NCBI GenBank assembly: GCA_031367195.1
Contig: JANLPL010000137.1
Coordinates: 1 to 50,339, forward strand
Direction: 5' to 3'
DNA length: 50,339 nt
From: Roseiarcus sp031367195
GTDB taxonomy: Bacteria; Pseudomonadota; Alphaproteobacteria; Rhizobiales; Beijerinckiaceae
Both the position numbers and the translations under genes were made by a program. Within the stretch, counting starts at the first letter, position 1. Each line of letters starts with the position of its first letter. The notes below the pieces were generated by a model that saw only the letters and a list, made by a program, of their open reading frames with translations, was not told where the DNA came from and searched no databases. This document shows positions 34,372 through 43,053 of the stretch, in pieces.

Positions 34372-35903
34372 TGGACATCCGCGCCGCTGAAATCTCCTCC
34401 ATTCTAAAAAGCCAGATCGCCAATTTCGGCGCCGAGGCGCAAGTCACCGAGGTCGGTCAGGTGCTCAGCGTCGGCGACGGCATCGCCCGCGCCTACGGCC
34501 TCGACAAGGTGCAGGCCGGCGAGATGGTCGAGTTCGAGAACGGCACGCGCGGCATGGCGCTGAACCTGGAGGCCGACAATGTCGGCATCGTCATTTTCGG
34601 CTCCGACCGCGAGATCAAGGAAGGCCAGACAGTCAAGCGCACCGGCGCCATCGTCGACGTGCCGATCGGCAAGGGACTGCTCGGCCGCGTCGTCGACGCG
34701 CTCGGCAACCCGATCGACGGCAAGGGGCCGATCCCGCACGAGAAGCGCGCCCGCGTCGACGTGAAGGCGCCCGGCATCATTCCGCGTAAATCGGTCAACG
34801 AGCCGATGGCGACCGGCCTGAAGGCGATCGACTCAATGATCCCGATCGGGCGCGGCCAGCGCGAACTCATCATCGGCGACCGCCAGACCGGCAAGACCGC
34901 GATCGCGCTCGACACGATCCTCAACCAGAAGTCGATCAACGTCGAGGGCGCCCCCGAGGGCGAGAAGCTCTATTGCGTCTATGTCGCGGTCGGCCAGAAG
35001 CGCTCGACTGTCGCGCAGTTTGTGAAGGTGCTGGAAGAGAACGGCGCGCTCGAATATTCGATCATCGTCGCCGCGACCGCCTCCGATCCGGCGCCGATGC
35101 AGTTCCTCGCGCCGTTCTCCGGCTGCGCGATGGGCGAATATTTCCGCGACAACGGCATGCACGCCGTGATCGTCTATGACGACCTTTCCAAACAGGCCGT
35201 CTCCTATCGCCAGATGTCGCTGTTGCTGCGCCGCCCACCGGGTCGCGAAGCCTATCCCGGCGACGTGTTCTATCTGCACTCCCGCCTGTTGGAGCGCGCC
35301 GCCAAGCTGAACCCTGATTTCGGCTCGGGCTCGCTGACCGCGCTGCCGATCATCGAGACGCAGGCCAACGACGTCTCGGCCTACATCCCAACCAACGTGA
35401 TCTCGATCACCGACGGTCAGATCTTCCTCGAAACCGACCTGTTCTATCAGGGCGTCCGCCCCGCCGTTAACGTGGGTTTGAGCGTGTCGCGCGTGGGTTC
35501 CTCGGCGCAGACCAAGGCGACCAAGAAGGTCGCAGGGCGCATCAAGGGCGAACTCGCGCAATACCGCGAAATGGCGGCGTTCGCGCAGTTCGGCTCCGAC
35601 CTCGATGCGGTGACGCAGCGCCTGCTCAATCGCGGCGCGCGCCTGACCGAATTGCTGAAGCAGCCGCAATATTCGCCGCTGAAGATGGAAGAGCAGGTCT
35701 GCGTGATCTACGCCGGCGTCAACGGCTATCTCGACAAGCTGGCGCTCAACAAGGTCGGCCCGTTCGAGACCGGCTTCCTCGCCGCGTTGCGCACCAAGCA
35801 CAAGGATCTGCTCGAGTCGATCCGTTCGTCGAAAGACCTGTCCGATGCCGACGCCGCGAAGCTGAAGGCGGCGGTGGACGGGTTCTCGGCAAGCTTTTCC
35901 TGA
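34371..35903 (+). CDS. atpA: ATP synthase F1 subunit alpha
   Basis: The 510-residue non-catalytic nucleotide-binding subunit carries Walker A GDRQTGKTA (about 169-177), a Walker B segment HAVIVYDDLSKQ, the adenine-binding region RPPGREAYPGD, and the alpha signature PAVNVGLSVSRVGSSAQ. It is full length with no disruption. It sits second in atpHAGDC. Confidence 0.99.
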   Translation: MDIRAAEISSILKSQIANFGAEAQVTEVGQVLSVGDGIARAYGLDKVQAGEMVEFENGTRGMALNLEADNVGIVIFGSDREIKEGQTVKRTGAIVDVPIGKGLLGRVVDALGNPIDGKGPIPHEKRARVDVKAPGIIPRKSVNEPMATGLKAIDSMIPIGRGQRELIIGDRQTGKTAIALDTILNQKSINVEGAPEGEKLYCVYVAVGQKRSTVAQFVKVLEENGALEYSIIVAATASDPAPMQFLAPFSGCAMGEYFRDNGMHAVIVYDDLSKQAVSYRQMSLLLRRPPGREAYPGDVFYLHSRLLERAAKLNPDFGSGSLTALPIIETQANDVSAYIPTNVISITDGQIFLETDLFYQGVRPAVNVGLSVSRVGSSAQTKATKKVAGRIKGELAQYREMAAFAQFGSDLDAVTQRLLNRGARLTELLKQPQYSPLKMEEQVCVIYAGVNGYLDKLALNKVGPFETGFLAALRTKHKDLLESIRSSKDLSDADAAKLKAAVDGFSASFS

Positions 35904-35925
35904 TCATTCTGGTTGAGAGGGCGCA

Positions 35926-36795
35926 ATGCCGTCGTTAAAAGACCTCAGGAACCGCATCGCCACCGTCAAATCGACGCAGAAGATCACCAAGGCGATGCAG
36001 ATGGTGGCGGCGTCCAAGCTGCGGCGGGCGCAAGCCTCGGCCGAAGCCGCGCGGCCATTCGCCGACAAGGTCGAGACCGTGCTTGCAAACCTCGCCGGGG
36101 CGACCGCCGGCGGTGGCGATGCGCCCCGTCTGCTCGCCGGCAGCGGCGCGGAGCAAACCCATCTCCTGGTTGTCTGCACCGGCGAGCGCGGGTTATGCGG
36201 CGCGTTCAACACCTCGATCGTGCGTATCGCGCGCGAGAAGGCCAATGCGCTGGCGGCGGCGGGCAAGACGGTCAAAATCCTCTGCATCGGCAAGAAGGGT
36301 TATGACCAACTGAAACGCACGCATGAGAAGCAGTTGCTCGAACTGATCGAACTGCGCGCCGTGCGCACGATCGCCTATGCGACGGCGCAGCCGATCGCGG
36401 CCAAGGTGATGGAGATGTTCGAGGGCGGCGAGTTCGACGTCTGCACGTTGTTCTATTCGCGCTTCCGCTCGGTGATCAGCCAAATCCCGACGACGCTGCA
36501 ACTCATTCCGCCGGAACTCAAGGAGAAGGCCGAGAACGCGCCGTCCTACGACTATGAGCCCGACGAGGCCGAGATTCTGTCTCAGTTGCTGCCGCAGGCG
36601 GTGACGGTGCGAATCTATCGCGCGCTGCTGGAAAATATGGCCTCGTTTTTCGGCGCGCAGATGAGCTCGATGGACAATGCGACGCGCAACGCCGGCGAAA
36701 TGGTCAAGAAATACACCTTGCGTTACAACCGCACACGCCAGGCCATGATCACCAAAGAACTGATCGAAATCATATCGGGCGCCGAGGCGCTCTGA
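35926..36795 (+). CDS. atpG: ATP synthase F1 subunit gamma
   Basis: The 289-residue central rotor shaft has the N-terminal coiled-coil helix SLKDLRNRIATVKSTQKITK followed by AMQMVAASKLRRAQ. The middle has TGERGLCGAFNTSI, and the C-terminal helix carries ASFFGAQMSSMDNATRNAGEM. Spacing to atpA is 22 bp, with a GAGAGGG ribosome binding site. Confidence 0.98.
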   Translation: MPSLKDLRNRIATVKSTQKITKAMQMVAASKLRRAQASAEAARPFADKVETVLANLAGATAGGGDAPRLLAGSGAEQTHLLVVCTGERGLCGAFNTSIVRIAREKANALAAAGKTVKILCIGKKGYDQLKRTHEKQLLELIELRAVRTIAYATAQPIAAKVMEMFEGGEFDVCTLFYSRFRSVISQIPTTLQLIPPELKEKAENAPSYDYEPDEAEILSQLLPQAVTVRIYRALLENMASFFGAQMSSMDNATRNAGEMVKKYTLRYNRTRQAMITKELIEIISGAEAL

Positions 36796-36817
36796 AACTC
36801 TCGCAAAGGAACATCAG

Positions 36818-38254
36818 ATGGCGAGCGCAAACAACATCGGCCACATCACGCAGGTGATCGGCGCGGTCGTGGACGTAAAGTTCGAGGGCGAACTGCCGGC
36901 GATTCTCAACGCGCTCGAGACCGTCAACAACGGCAATCGGCTCGTGATGGAAGTCGCGCAGCATCTGGGCGAGAGCGACGTGCGCTGCATCGCCATGGAC
37001 GTTTCCGAAGGTCTGGTGCGCGGTCAGGAAGTCACCGACACCGGCTCGCCGATCTCGGTGCCCGTCGGCGAGGGCACGCTCGGGCGCATCATGAATGTGA
37101 TTGGCGAGCCGGTGGACGAGGCCGGCCCGATCCCGATGGAGGCGCGCCGCTCCATTCATCAGCCGACGCCGGAATATGTCGAGCAATCGACGGAAGCGCA
37201 GGTACTCGTCACCGGCATCAAGGTGGTGGATCTGATGGCGCCCTACGCCAAGGGCGGCAAGATCGGCCTGTTCGGCGGCGCGGGCGTCGGCAAGACGGTT
37301 CTTATTCAGGAACTCATCAACAACGTCGCCAAGACCCACGGCGGCAATTCGGTGTTCGCGGGCGTGGGCGAGCGCACGCGCGAGGGCAACGACCTCTATC
37401 ACGAGTTCATCGAATCCAAGGTCAACGCCGATCCGCTTCACCCCAACGAGGGCGTGAAGTCGAAATGCGCTTTGGTGTTCGGGCAGATGAACGAGCCGCC
37501 GGGCGCCCGCATGCGCGTCGCGCTCTCGGGCGTCACCGTCGCCGAGTATTTCCGCGACCAGGGCCAGGATGTGCTGTTCTTCATCGACAACATCTTCCGT
37601 TTCACGCAGGCGGGTTCGGAAGTGTCGGCGCTGCTGGGCCGCATCCCTTCGGCGGTCGGCTATCAGCCGACGCTGGCCACCGACATGGGCGCGTTGCAGG
37701 AGCGCATCACCACGACGACCAAGGGCTCGATCACCTCGGTGCAGGCGATCTACGTGCCGGCCGACGATTTGACCGACCCGGCGCCGGCGACCTCGTTCGC
37801 CCACTTGGACGCGACCACCGTTCTGTCGCGCTCAATCGCGGAAAAGGGCATCTATCCCGCCGTCGACCCGCTCGACTCGACCTCGCGCATGTTGACCGCC
37901 GCCGTCGTCGGGCAGGAGCACTACGACACCGCGCGCTCGGTGCAGCAGGTGTTGCAGCGCTACAAGTCGTTGCAGGACATTATCGCGATTCTGGGCATGG
38001 ATGAATTGTCGGAAGAAGATAAGCTGACCGTCGCCCGCGCGCGAAAAATCGAGCGCTTCATGTCGCAGCCGTTCGACGTCGCCGCCGTGTTCACCGGCTC
38101 GCCCGGCGTGCAGGTGAAGATCGAGGACACGGTCAAGGGCTTTAAGGGCATCGTCGAAGGCAAGTACGATCACCTGCCTGAGGCGGCGTTCTACATGGTC
38201 GGCCCGATCGAGCAGGCGGTCGAGAAGGCCAAGCGTCTGGCCGAGGGCGGCTGA
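36818..38254 (+). CDS. atpD: ATP synthase F1 subunit beta
   Basis: The 478-residue catalytic subunit has Walker A GGAGVGKTVLIQEL (about 153), GVGERTREGNDLYHEF with the catalytic Glu, Walker B VLFFIDNIFRFTQAGSEVSA, the DELSEEDK catch region, and PATSFAHLDATTVLSR. All functional residues seen are intact. It lies between atpG and atpC. Confidence 0.99.
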   Translation: MASANNIGHITQVIGAVVDVKFEGELPAILNALETVNNGNRLVMEVAQHLGESDVRCIAMDVSEGLVRGQEVTDTGSPISVPVGEGTLGRIMNVIGEPVDEAGPIPMEARRSIHQPTPEYVEQSTEAQVLVTGIKVVDLMAPYAKGGKIGLFGGAGVGKTVLIQELINNVAKTHGGNSVFAGVGERTREGNDLYHEFIESKVNADPLHPNEGVKSKCALVFGQMNEPPGARMRVALSGVTVAEYFRDQGQDVLFFIDNIFRFTQAGSEVSALLGRIPSAVGYQPTLATDMGALQERITTTTKGSITSVQAIYVPADDLTDPAPATSFAHLDATTVLSRSIAEKGIYPAVDPLDSTSRMLTAAVVGQEHYDTARSVQQVLQRYKSLQDIIAILGMDELSEEDKLTVARARKIERFMSQPFDVAAVFTGSPGVQVKIEDTVKGFKGIVEGKYDHLPEAAFYMVGPIEQAVEKAKRLAEGG

Positions 38255-38290
38255 GGCTTATCGTAGAGCGCGAGCAACGGGACTAAACGC

Positions 38291-38689
38291 ATGGCCGTGT
38301 TTCACTTCGAACTCGTATCGCCCGACAAGCTGCAGTTCAACGGGCCGGCGCAATCCGTGCTGGTTCCCGGCAGCGATGGCGATTTTCTTGTGCTGCGCGA
38401 CCATGCGGCTGTTATGACGGCGTTGCGGCCGGGCGTCGTCGCGGTTGAAGACGAAAGCGGCAAGACGTCGCGCTTTTTCGTGCGCGGCGGCTTTGCCGAC
38501 GTGAATCCGGGCGGGCTGATCGTGCTGGCCGAAACCGCGATGCCGGCCGAGGACGTCAATGCGGCCCATCTCGATTCTGAGATCAAGAACGCTGAGGAAG
38601 ACGTGGCCGACGCCTCCGAGGACAACAAGCGCCTCGCGCAGGAAAAGCTCGACCGGTTGCGCGAGTTGAAAGAAGCGATGAAGCTTTGA
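38291..38689 (+). CDS. atpC: ATP synthase F1 subunit epsilon
   Basis: The 132-residue subunit has the N-terminal beta sandwich (FELVSPDKLQFNGPAQSVLV, with SDGDFLVLRDHA) and a C-terminal helical part (about 90-132). It ends the F1 operon; F0 genes are not here, as is usual in alphaproteobacteria. Its stop overlaps a TTG that begins a decayed signal-peptide frame. Confidence 0.97.
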   Translation: MAVFHFELVSPDKLQFNGPAQSVLVPGSDGDFLVLRDHAAVMTALRPGVVAVEDESGKTSRFFVRGGFADVNPGGLIVLAETAMPAEDVNAAHLDSEIKNAEEDVADASEDNKRLAQEKLDRLRELKEAMKL

Positions 38690-38843
38690 AGCGCCTCTCC
38701 CTCTGCGCCGCCGTCTTGTGGGCAGGCAGTGCGGGGGCGGCGGAATTGCCGTCGCGCGCGGCGTCGAGACAGCGAGCAGCGTTTGCCTGAGGGTCAGTGG
38801 CGATGTCAGCGTCGGCGTGACGGCGGGCAATACCAAGCACTGA
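38686..38843 (+). pseudogene. Frameshifted remnant of a porin-like gene
   Basis: A TTG overlapping the atpC stop opens a frame reading MKRLSLCAAVLWAGSAGAAE then LPSR, a signal peptide ending in AAELPS as in Rhizobiales porins (AADLPS). It stops at 38790. A shifted frame then reads TASSVCLRVSGDVSVGVTAG up to a stop at 38843, resembling the CLRVGG segment at the start of the porin barrel. The rest of the barrel is absent. I read this as a porin gene reduced to its 5' end and broken by a frameshift. A recently arisen short peptide is the alternative. Confidence 0.45.
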
Positions 38844-38910
38844 CGGCTGCTGTCTTGCCGGACGCTTTGAACGCTTTGTTCTTTATACTAACGATTGCGC
38901 GGACGCGTTG

Positions 38911-39015
38911 CCATTGCGAGCGGAGCGAGGCAATCCACGGCTCCGCTGATGCGGTCCACTCAGGTTGACCAACGATCTCTCGTAGATAGATTGCTCCGCT
39001 CCGCTCGCAATGACG
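38911..39015. repeat. Dispersed palindromic repeat, copy 2
   Basis: Arms at 38911-38937 (CATTGCGAGCGGAGCGAGGC core) and 38989-39015 (GCTCCGCTCCGCTCGCAATG core) are inverted and closely match the copy at 27101-27209. Both copies share CGTAGATA in the centre. It lies downstream of the porin remnant and before a terminator hairpin. Confidence 0.78.
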
Positions 39016-39051
39016 ACGGGCGCCGACTGTTCGCCAACGCCAAATGCCCGC

Positions 39052-39083
39052 CGCCGCATCCCCGAGTTATTCGGGATGCGGCG
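39052..39083. terminator. Terminator between the atp operon and the CoxL-like gene
   Basis: CGCCGCATCCCCGA and TCGGGATGCGGCG pair over 13 bp with one bulged C and a 5-nt loop (GTTAT). On the plus strand ATTGTTT follows, as expected for intrinsic termination of the atp transcript. The hairpin begins 10 bp after the stop of the convergent CoxL-like gene and may serve both directions. Confidence 0.65.
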
Positions 39084-39092
39084 ATTGTTTCG

Positions 39093-41393
39093 TCAGCCTG
39101 CCGCCCGCAACGCCGCAAAGACGGCGTAGGGCGTCGCCGGCATGTCGATGTGGGCGATCCTGTGCGAGCGCCACAGGGCGTCGGCGATGGCGTTCATCAC
39201 CGCCGGCGTCGAGCCGATCGAGCCCGCCTCGCCCGCGCCCTTCAACCCCATCGGATTGGTGTTGGAGGGGATGTTGCGGGTCTCGAAATCGAAATCGGGG
39301 AAATTATCGGCACGCGGCATGGCGTAATCCATGAAGCTGGCGGTCAGTAGCTGGCCGTTCTCGTCGAACAGGGCTTGTTCCGTCAGCGCCTGGCCCGCGC
39401 CTTGCGCGATGCCGCCATGCACCTGGCCGGCCAGCAGCAGCGGGTTGAGGGAGAAGCCGAAATCGTCGACCACGGTGTAACGCAACAGCGCGACGAGGCC
39501 GGTGTCGGTGTCGATCTCCACCTCGCAGGCGTGCGTGCCGTTGGGATAGGTGGCGCTTGGCGGCGTGAATTCCTCGATCGCCTTGATCTTGTCGCCGGTC
39601 GCCTGGGGCAGAGCGGCGATTTCGGCCAGGTCGATCGCGCGGTCGGTGCCGACGATGCGGATCTTGCCGTCGGCGATCTCCAAGTCCGCGACCGCCGCCT
39701 CCAACTTGTCGGCGGCCAGCTCCTTCAGCGACGCCGCGAGTTTGGTTGAAGCGCGGCCGACCATCACGGCGCCGACGGGAATCGAGCGCGAGCCGCCGGT
39801 GCCGTTGCCGGTGGGGATCGTCCTGGTGTCGCCCTGGATGACGTGGATGCGCTCCAGCGGCAGATCGAATTGCTCTGAGACGACCTGCGCGTAGGCCGTC
39901 TCGTGGCCCTGCCCCGTGGATTGGGTGCCGATGGCGACGGTAAGCGTGCCGTCCTTGTTCAGGCTGACGGAGCCCTGCTCGCCGTCGCCCCAGGCGGTGC
40001 ATTCAATGTAGCTGGCGAAGCCGAAGCCGCGCGCCTTGCCTTTGGCCTTCGACGCGGCGGCGCGAGCTGCGAAACCCTCGCGGTCGGCCTTCTCCAGGCA
40101 GGCGCGCATCGCGCCCTCGAAATCGCCGACGTCGTAATCGCGGTTGGTCAGGGTGTGGAACGGCATCTGCGCCGGCCTGATGAAATTGCGGGCGCGGATT
40201 TCGGCCGGGTCCATGTTCATCTCGCGCGCGCAGACATCGACCAGACGCTCCAGCACATAGGCCGCCTCGGGGCGTCCGGCGCCGCGATAGGCGTCGACCG
40301 GCACGGTGTGGGTGTAGATCCCGCGCACGCGTGCGTGCAACTCGCCGATGGCGTAGGTCCCCGTCGCCATCGAGGCGCCGAGCCACGGGATATAGGGCGC
40401 GAACATGCTGAGATAGGCGCCGAGATTGCCGAGGATATCGACGCGCAGGCCAAGGAACTTGCCGTTCCCGTCCATCGCCATTTCAGCCGTGGTGATGTTG
40501 TCGCGGCCCTGCGCGTCGCCGACGAAATGTTCGGTGCGATCGCCGACCCAGGAGACCGATTCGCCCAGCCGCCGCGCCGCCTCCACGACGAGCGGATATT
40601 CGCGGTACATCATGTTCTTGGTGCCGAAGCCGCCGCCGACGTCCTTGGTGACGACGCGCAGCTTATCCGCAGGCATTTTCAGGATCTTGTCGCACAGCAG
40701 CATCTTGATGATGTGCACGCCCTGGCTGCCGAGATCGAGCGTGATCTCGCCGGTGGCGTGATCGATGTCGGCGCGGGCGGCGCGCGGCTCCATGTAATTG
40801 GCGACGACGCGCGGGTTGATCACCTTAACGCGCGCCTTGTGCGGGGCGCGGGCGAAAATGGCGTCGGTCCTGGCCTTGTCTCCGACATGGGTGTCATAGG
40901 CGACATTGCCGGGGGCGGCGTCGAACACCAACGAGGCGCCGGAGCGCAAAGCCTGCTCCATATCGACGACCGGGTCCAAAGCCTCCCACTCGACGGCGAC
41001 CGCCTCGGCGGCGTCGCGCGCCTGAGCGACGGTTTGCGCCACCACCATCGCGACGATGTCGCCGACGTGATGCGCCTCGCCGCTCGCCAGCACGGGATAG
41101 GGCTTCATCGGCGTTTGCGAGCCGTCCGAGTTCTTGACCGGCGCCAGGCACGGCAACCCGCCGAGGCCCGCGAAATCCTTGGCCGTGTAAATGGCGCGCA
41201 CGCCCGGCATCGCGGCGGGCTCTGCGAGATCGCCGATAGTGAACCGCGCATGAGCGTGGGGACTGCGCACGAAAGCGGCCTTGAGCGCCGACCCGTCGGA
41301 GGCATCAGAGGAATATTGGCCTTGTCCCATCACGAGACGGATGTCCTCGACGCGTTTGACGCTCTGGCCGGCGCCGAATTTTTTCACGCTCAT
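39093..41393 (-). CDS. Molybdenum hydroxylase large subunit, form II CoxL-like
   Basis: The 766-residue protein belongs to the xanthine oxidase/CO dehydrogenase large-subunit family. N-terminal ORVEDIRLVMGQGQY-like segment (KRVEDIRLVMGQGQYSSD), VTKDVGGGFGTKN (Moco contact), the loop VDAYRGAGRPEAAYVLERLV, GTQSTGQGHETAYAQVV and LKGAGEAGSIGS (catalytic Glu) are all present. AYRGAGR marks form II, not the AYXCSFR of true CO dehydrogenase, so the substrate is probably an aldehyde or heterocycle. The FAD and iron-sulphur subunits are not adjacent. Confidence 0.87.
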   Translation of the reverse strand: MSVKKFGAGQSVKRVEDIRLVMGQGQYSSDASDGSALKAAFVRSPHAHARFTIGDLAEPAAMPGVRAIYTAKDFAGLGGLPCLAPVKNSDGSQTPMKPYPVLASGEAHHVGDIVAMVVAQTVAQARDAAEAVAVEWEALDPVVDMEQALRSGASLVFDAAPGNVAYDTHVGDKARTDAIFARAPHKARVKVINPRVVANYMEPRAARADIDHATGEITLDLGSQGVHIIKMLLCDKILKMPADKLRVVTKDVGGGFGTKNMMYREYPLVVEAARRLGESVSWVGDRTEHFVGDAQGRDNITTAEMAMDGNGKFLGLRVDILGNLGAYLSMFAPYIPWLGASMATGTYAIGELHARVRGIYTHTVPVDAYRGAGRPEAAYVLERLVDVCAREMNMDPAEIRARNFIRPAQMPFHTLTNRDYDVGDFEGAMRACLEKADREGFAARAAASKAKGKARGFGFASYIECTAWGDGEQGSVSLNKDGTLTVAIGTQSTGQGHETAYAQVVSEQFDLPLERIHVIQGDTRTIPTGNGTGGSRSIPVGAVMVGRASTKLAASLKELAADKLEAAVADLEIADGKIRIVGTDRAIDLAEIAALPQATGDKIKAIEEFTPPSATYPNGTHACEVEIDTDTGLVALLRYTVVDDFGFSLNPLLLAGQVHGGIAQGAGQALTEQALFDENGQLLTASFMDYAMPRADNFPDFDFETRNIPSNTNPMGLKGAGEAGSIGSTPAVMNAIADALWRSHRIAHIDMPATPYAVFAALRAAG

Positions 41394-41540
41394 AAAATTT
41401 GCTCCCGATTCGCGCTCAGTCCTACATCAAACGCCGACTGAATTTCGACACGGAATCTGCTCGGATTTGACCGCATTGGTCAAGGGTTCGTTAACGCGTG
41501 AAGTCGACAATCGCGAGATCGATTTCACCGGAATTTAGCT

Positions 41541-42470
41541 ATGAGCGACGCAGCGGCCTCGGACAGCGCGATGCAGGGCGAAAACGGGGCGCGCGCGGCG
41601 CTGCCGGCGACGGTGGGGCCGACGCGACAGGAGGCGGACGAAGCGGCTGCGCTGAAGCTGTTGCCGTACTACCCCTCGCGCGAGGAAAACCCGTTCTACG
41701 CCGCGCGAGACGCGGATGCGTTTTTCTCCGCGCGGACGGAAAGCCCGCGCCCGCCGCGCGACTGGCGGCGGATCGGGGCGGCGGCGAGCCTGGCGGTATT
41801 GGTCGTGATTGGCGCGGCGGCGGCGGCCGCGCATTTGCGCGGTTTGCAGGTCGCTCGCGCCGGACAGGCGGAAACGCAAGCGCTGGCGCATCGGATCGAC
41901 GCCATGACGGAGCGGCTTCAATCGCTGGAGGCCAACCGCACGCGCGACGAACTGGCGAGCCTGAAAAAAGTGCTGGCGGAGGTCAAGGCGGGCGCGGCGA
42001 GCACGCGCGACGTCGGCGGCGCGGTCGGGCAGATCGCAACGCGGATGGACCGGCTCGAAAAGGAACAGGGCGCGCGGCTCGACAAGCTCGCCGAACGCAT
42101 CGACCAGAACGCGGCGGCGCGGCTGGCTGACGTGACGACGCGGCTCGACAGATTGGAGGCGAAGACGACCGTCGCCGTGGCCGCGCCGAATTCGGCCAAG
42201 CCGGCGGGAAAAACCGAGGCGGCGAAGTTTCCGGCCGGCGTCAGCGACGAGACGACCGGCGCCATCGACAGGCCGCGCGCGGCGCTGCGCGGGTTCCGGC
42301 TGTCGGAAATCCACAACGGTTATGCGATGATCGACAGCCCCAACGGCGAATTCGCGGTCGCGCCGGGCGACGTGATGCCCGGCGGCGGGCGCGTGTTGCG
42401 GATCGAACGGCACGGGCGCGACTGGGTGGTGGTGACGACGCGCGGGCAGATCGCCAGGGCGGCGGACTGA
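41541..42470 (+). CDS. Membrane-anchored coiled-coil hypothetical protein
   Basis: The 309-residue protein has a cytoplasmic Asp/Pro-rich N-terminus, one membrane helix (about 77-94), and a coiled coil (about 100-205; repeats such as RLQSLEANRT and LDRLEAK). A C-terminal compact domain (about 245-309) reads FRLSEIHNGYAMIDSPNGEF and GGGRVLRIERHGRDWVVVTT, resembling a small beta domain of Rhizobiales envelope proteins. Its function is unknown. It is the last host-like gene before the phage module. Confidence 0.75.
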   Translation: MSDAAASDSAMQGENGARAALPATVGPTRQEADEAAALKLLPYYPSREENPFYAARDADAFFSARTESPRPPRDWRRIGAAASLAVLVVIGAAAAAAHLRGLQVARAGQAETQALAHRIDAMTERLQSLEANRTRDELASLKKVLAEVKAGAASTRDVGGAVGQIATRMDRLEKEQGARLDKLAERIDQNAAARLADVTTRLDRLEAKTTVAVAAPNSAKPAGKTEAAKFPAGVSDETTGAIDRPRAALRGFRLSEIHNGYAMIDSPNGEFAVAPGDVMPGGGRVLRIERHGRDWVVVTTRGQIARAAD

Positions 42471-42633
42471 CGCGCAGACCACTGATATAAAAGACGTTAT
42501 TGCAGGATTGAGTGACGCGGGAGCGGACAAATCCTTGCACATCGCCGCCGACTGCGGCATAGTGTGTCAGGCTGGCGGCATCGAACGGGCGACTTTGCCC
42601 GCACCCGACCTCTGACTCCCGGAAAATTTGCAA

Positions 42634-43053
42634 ATGGCTTCTGTCGCAGAGCCCGCGCGCAAACACGCGCGCGCCTCTCGTGGTCCCGCCGTGCTTGCCG
42701 CCATGATCAATGGCGTCAGCTTCGCGGAGATCGCCAAAACCGAACAACTCACCCTCAAGCGCTTGGAAAAGTTGGTGCGCGACGAATTGCGCAAGCGCTG
42801 GATCGCCCCGGCGCAGGATTACGCGCGACTACAGATCGCGAGGCTGGAGGCGATCGCCGCGCAACTGAAGGAGAAATCGAAGGACGGCGATTTGCCGACG
42901 ATCGACCGGCTGCTGCGGGTGATGGACCGGCTCGACCGCTATCACGGCTTCAACAAGCTGGTCGCGCTGTCGTCGCCATCCGGCGAGGACGTGCGCGCGA
43001 AGCTGATCACGAAACTCACACAGGCGGCGCGCAAGCCGGCGCGTGAAGCATGA
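42634..43053 (+). CDS. Putative phage terminase small subunit
   Basis: The 139-residue product has a helix-turn-helix-like segment (AAMINGVSFAEIAKTEQLTL) followed by basic and coiled helices (LQIARLEAIAAQLKEKSKDG). That is the usual build of small terminases that recognise packaging sites. The assignment rests mostly on its position: its end overlaps the start of the large terminase gene by 4 bp. An in-frame TTG 6 bp upstream of the chosen ATG is possible. Confidence 0.7.
   Translation: MASVAEPARKHARASRGPAVLAAMINGVSFAEIAKTEQLTLKRLEKLVRDELRKRWIAPAQDYARLQIARLEAIAAQLKEKSKDGDLPTIDRLLRVMDRLDRYHGFNKLVALSSPSGEDVRAKLITKLTQAARKPAREA

Noticed and set aside
38911..39015. The palindromic repeat as the atp operon terminator
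   Set aside because: Its arms are long and imperfect with a wide centre and no T-run, and it matches another intergenic copy. The hairpin at 39052-39083 is the better terminator.
39093..41393. Aerobic CO dehydrogenase (true CoxL)
   Set aside because: The active-site loop is AYRGAGR, the form II type, not the AYXCSFR of CO-oxidising enzymes.
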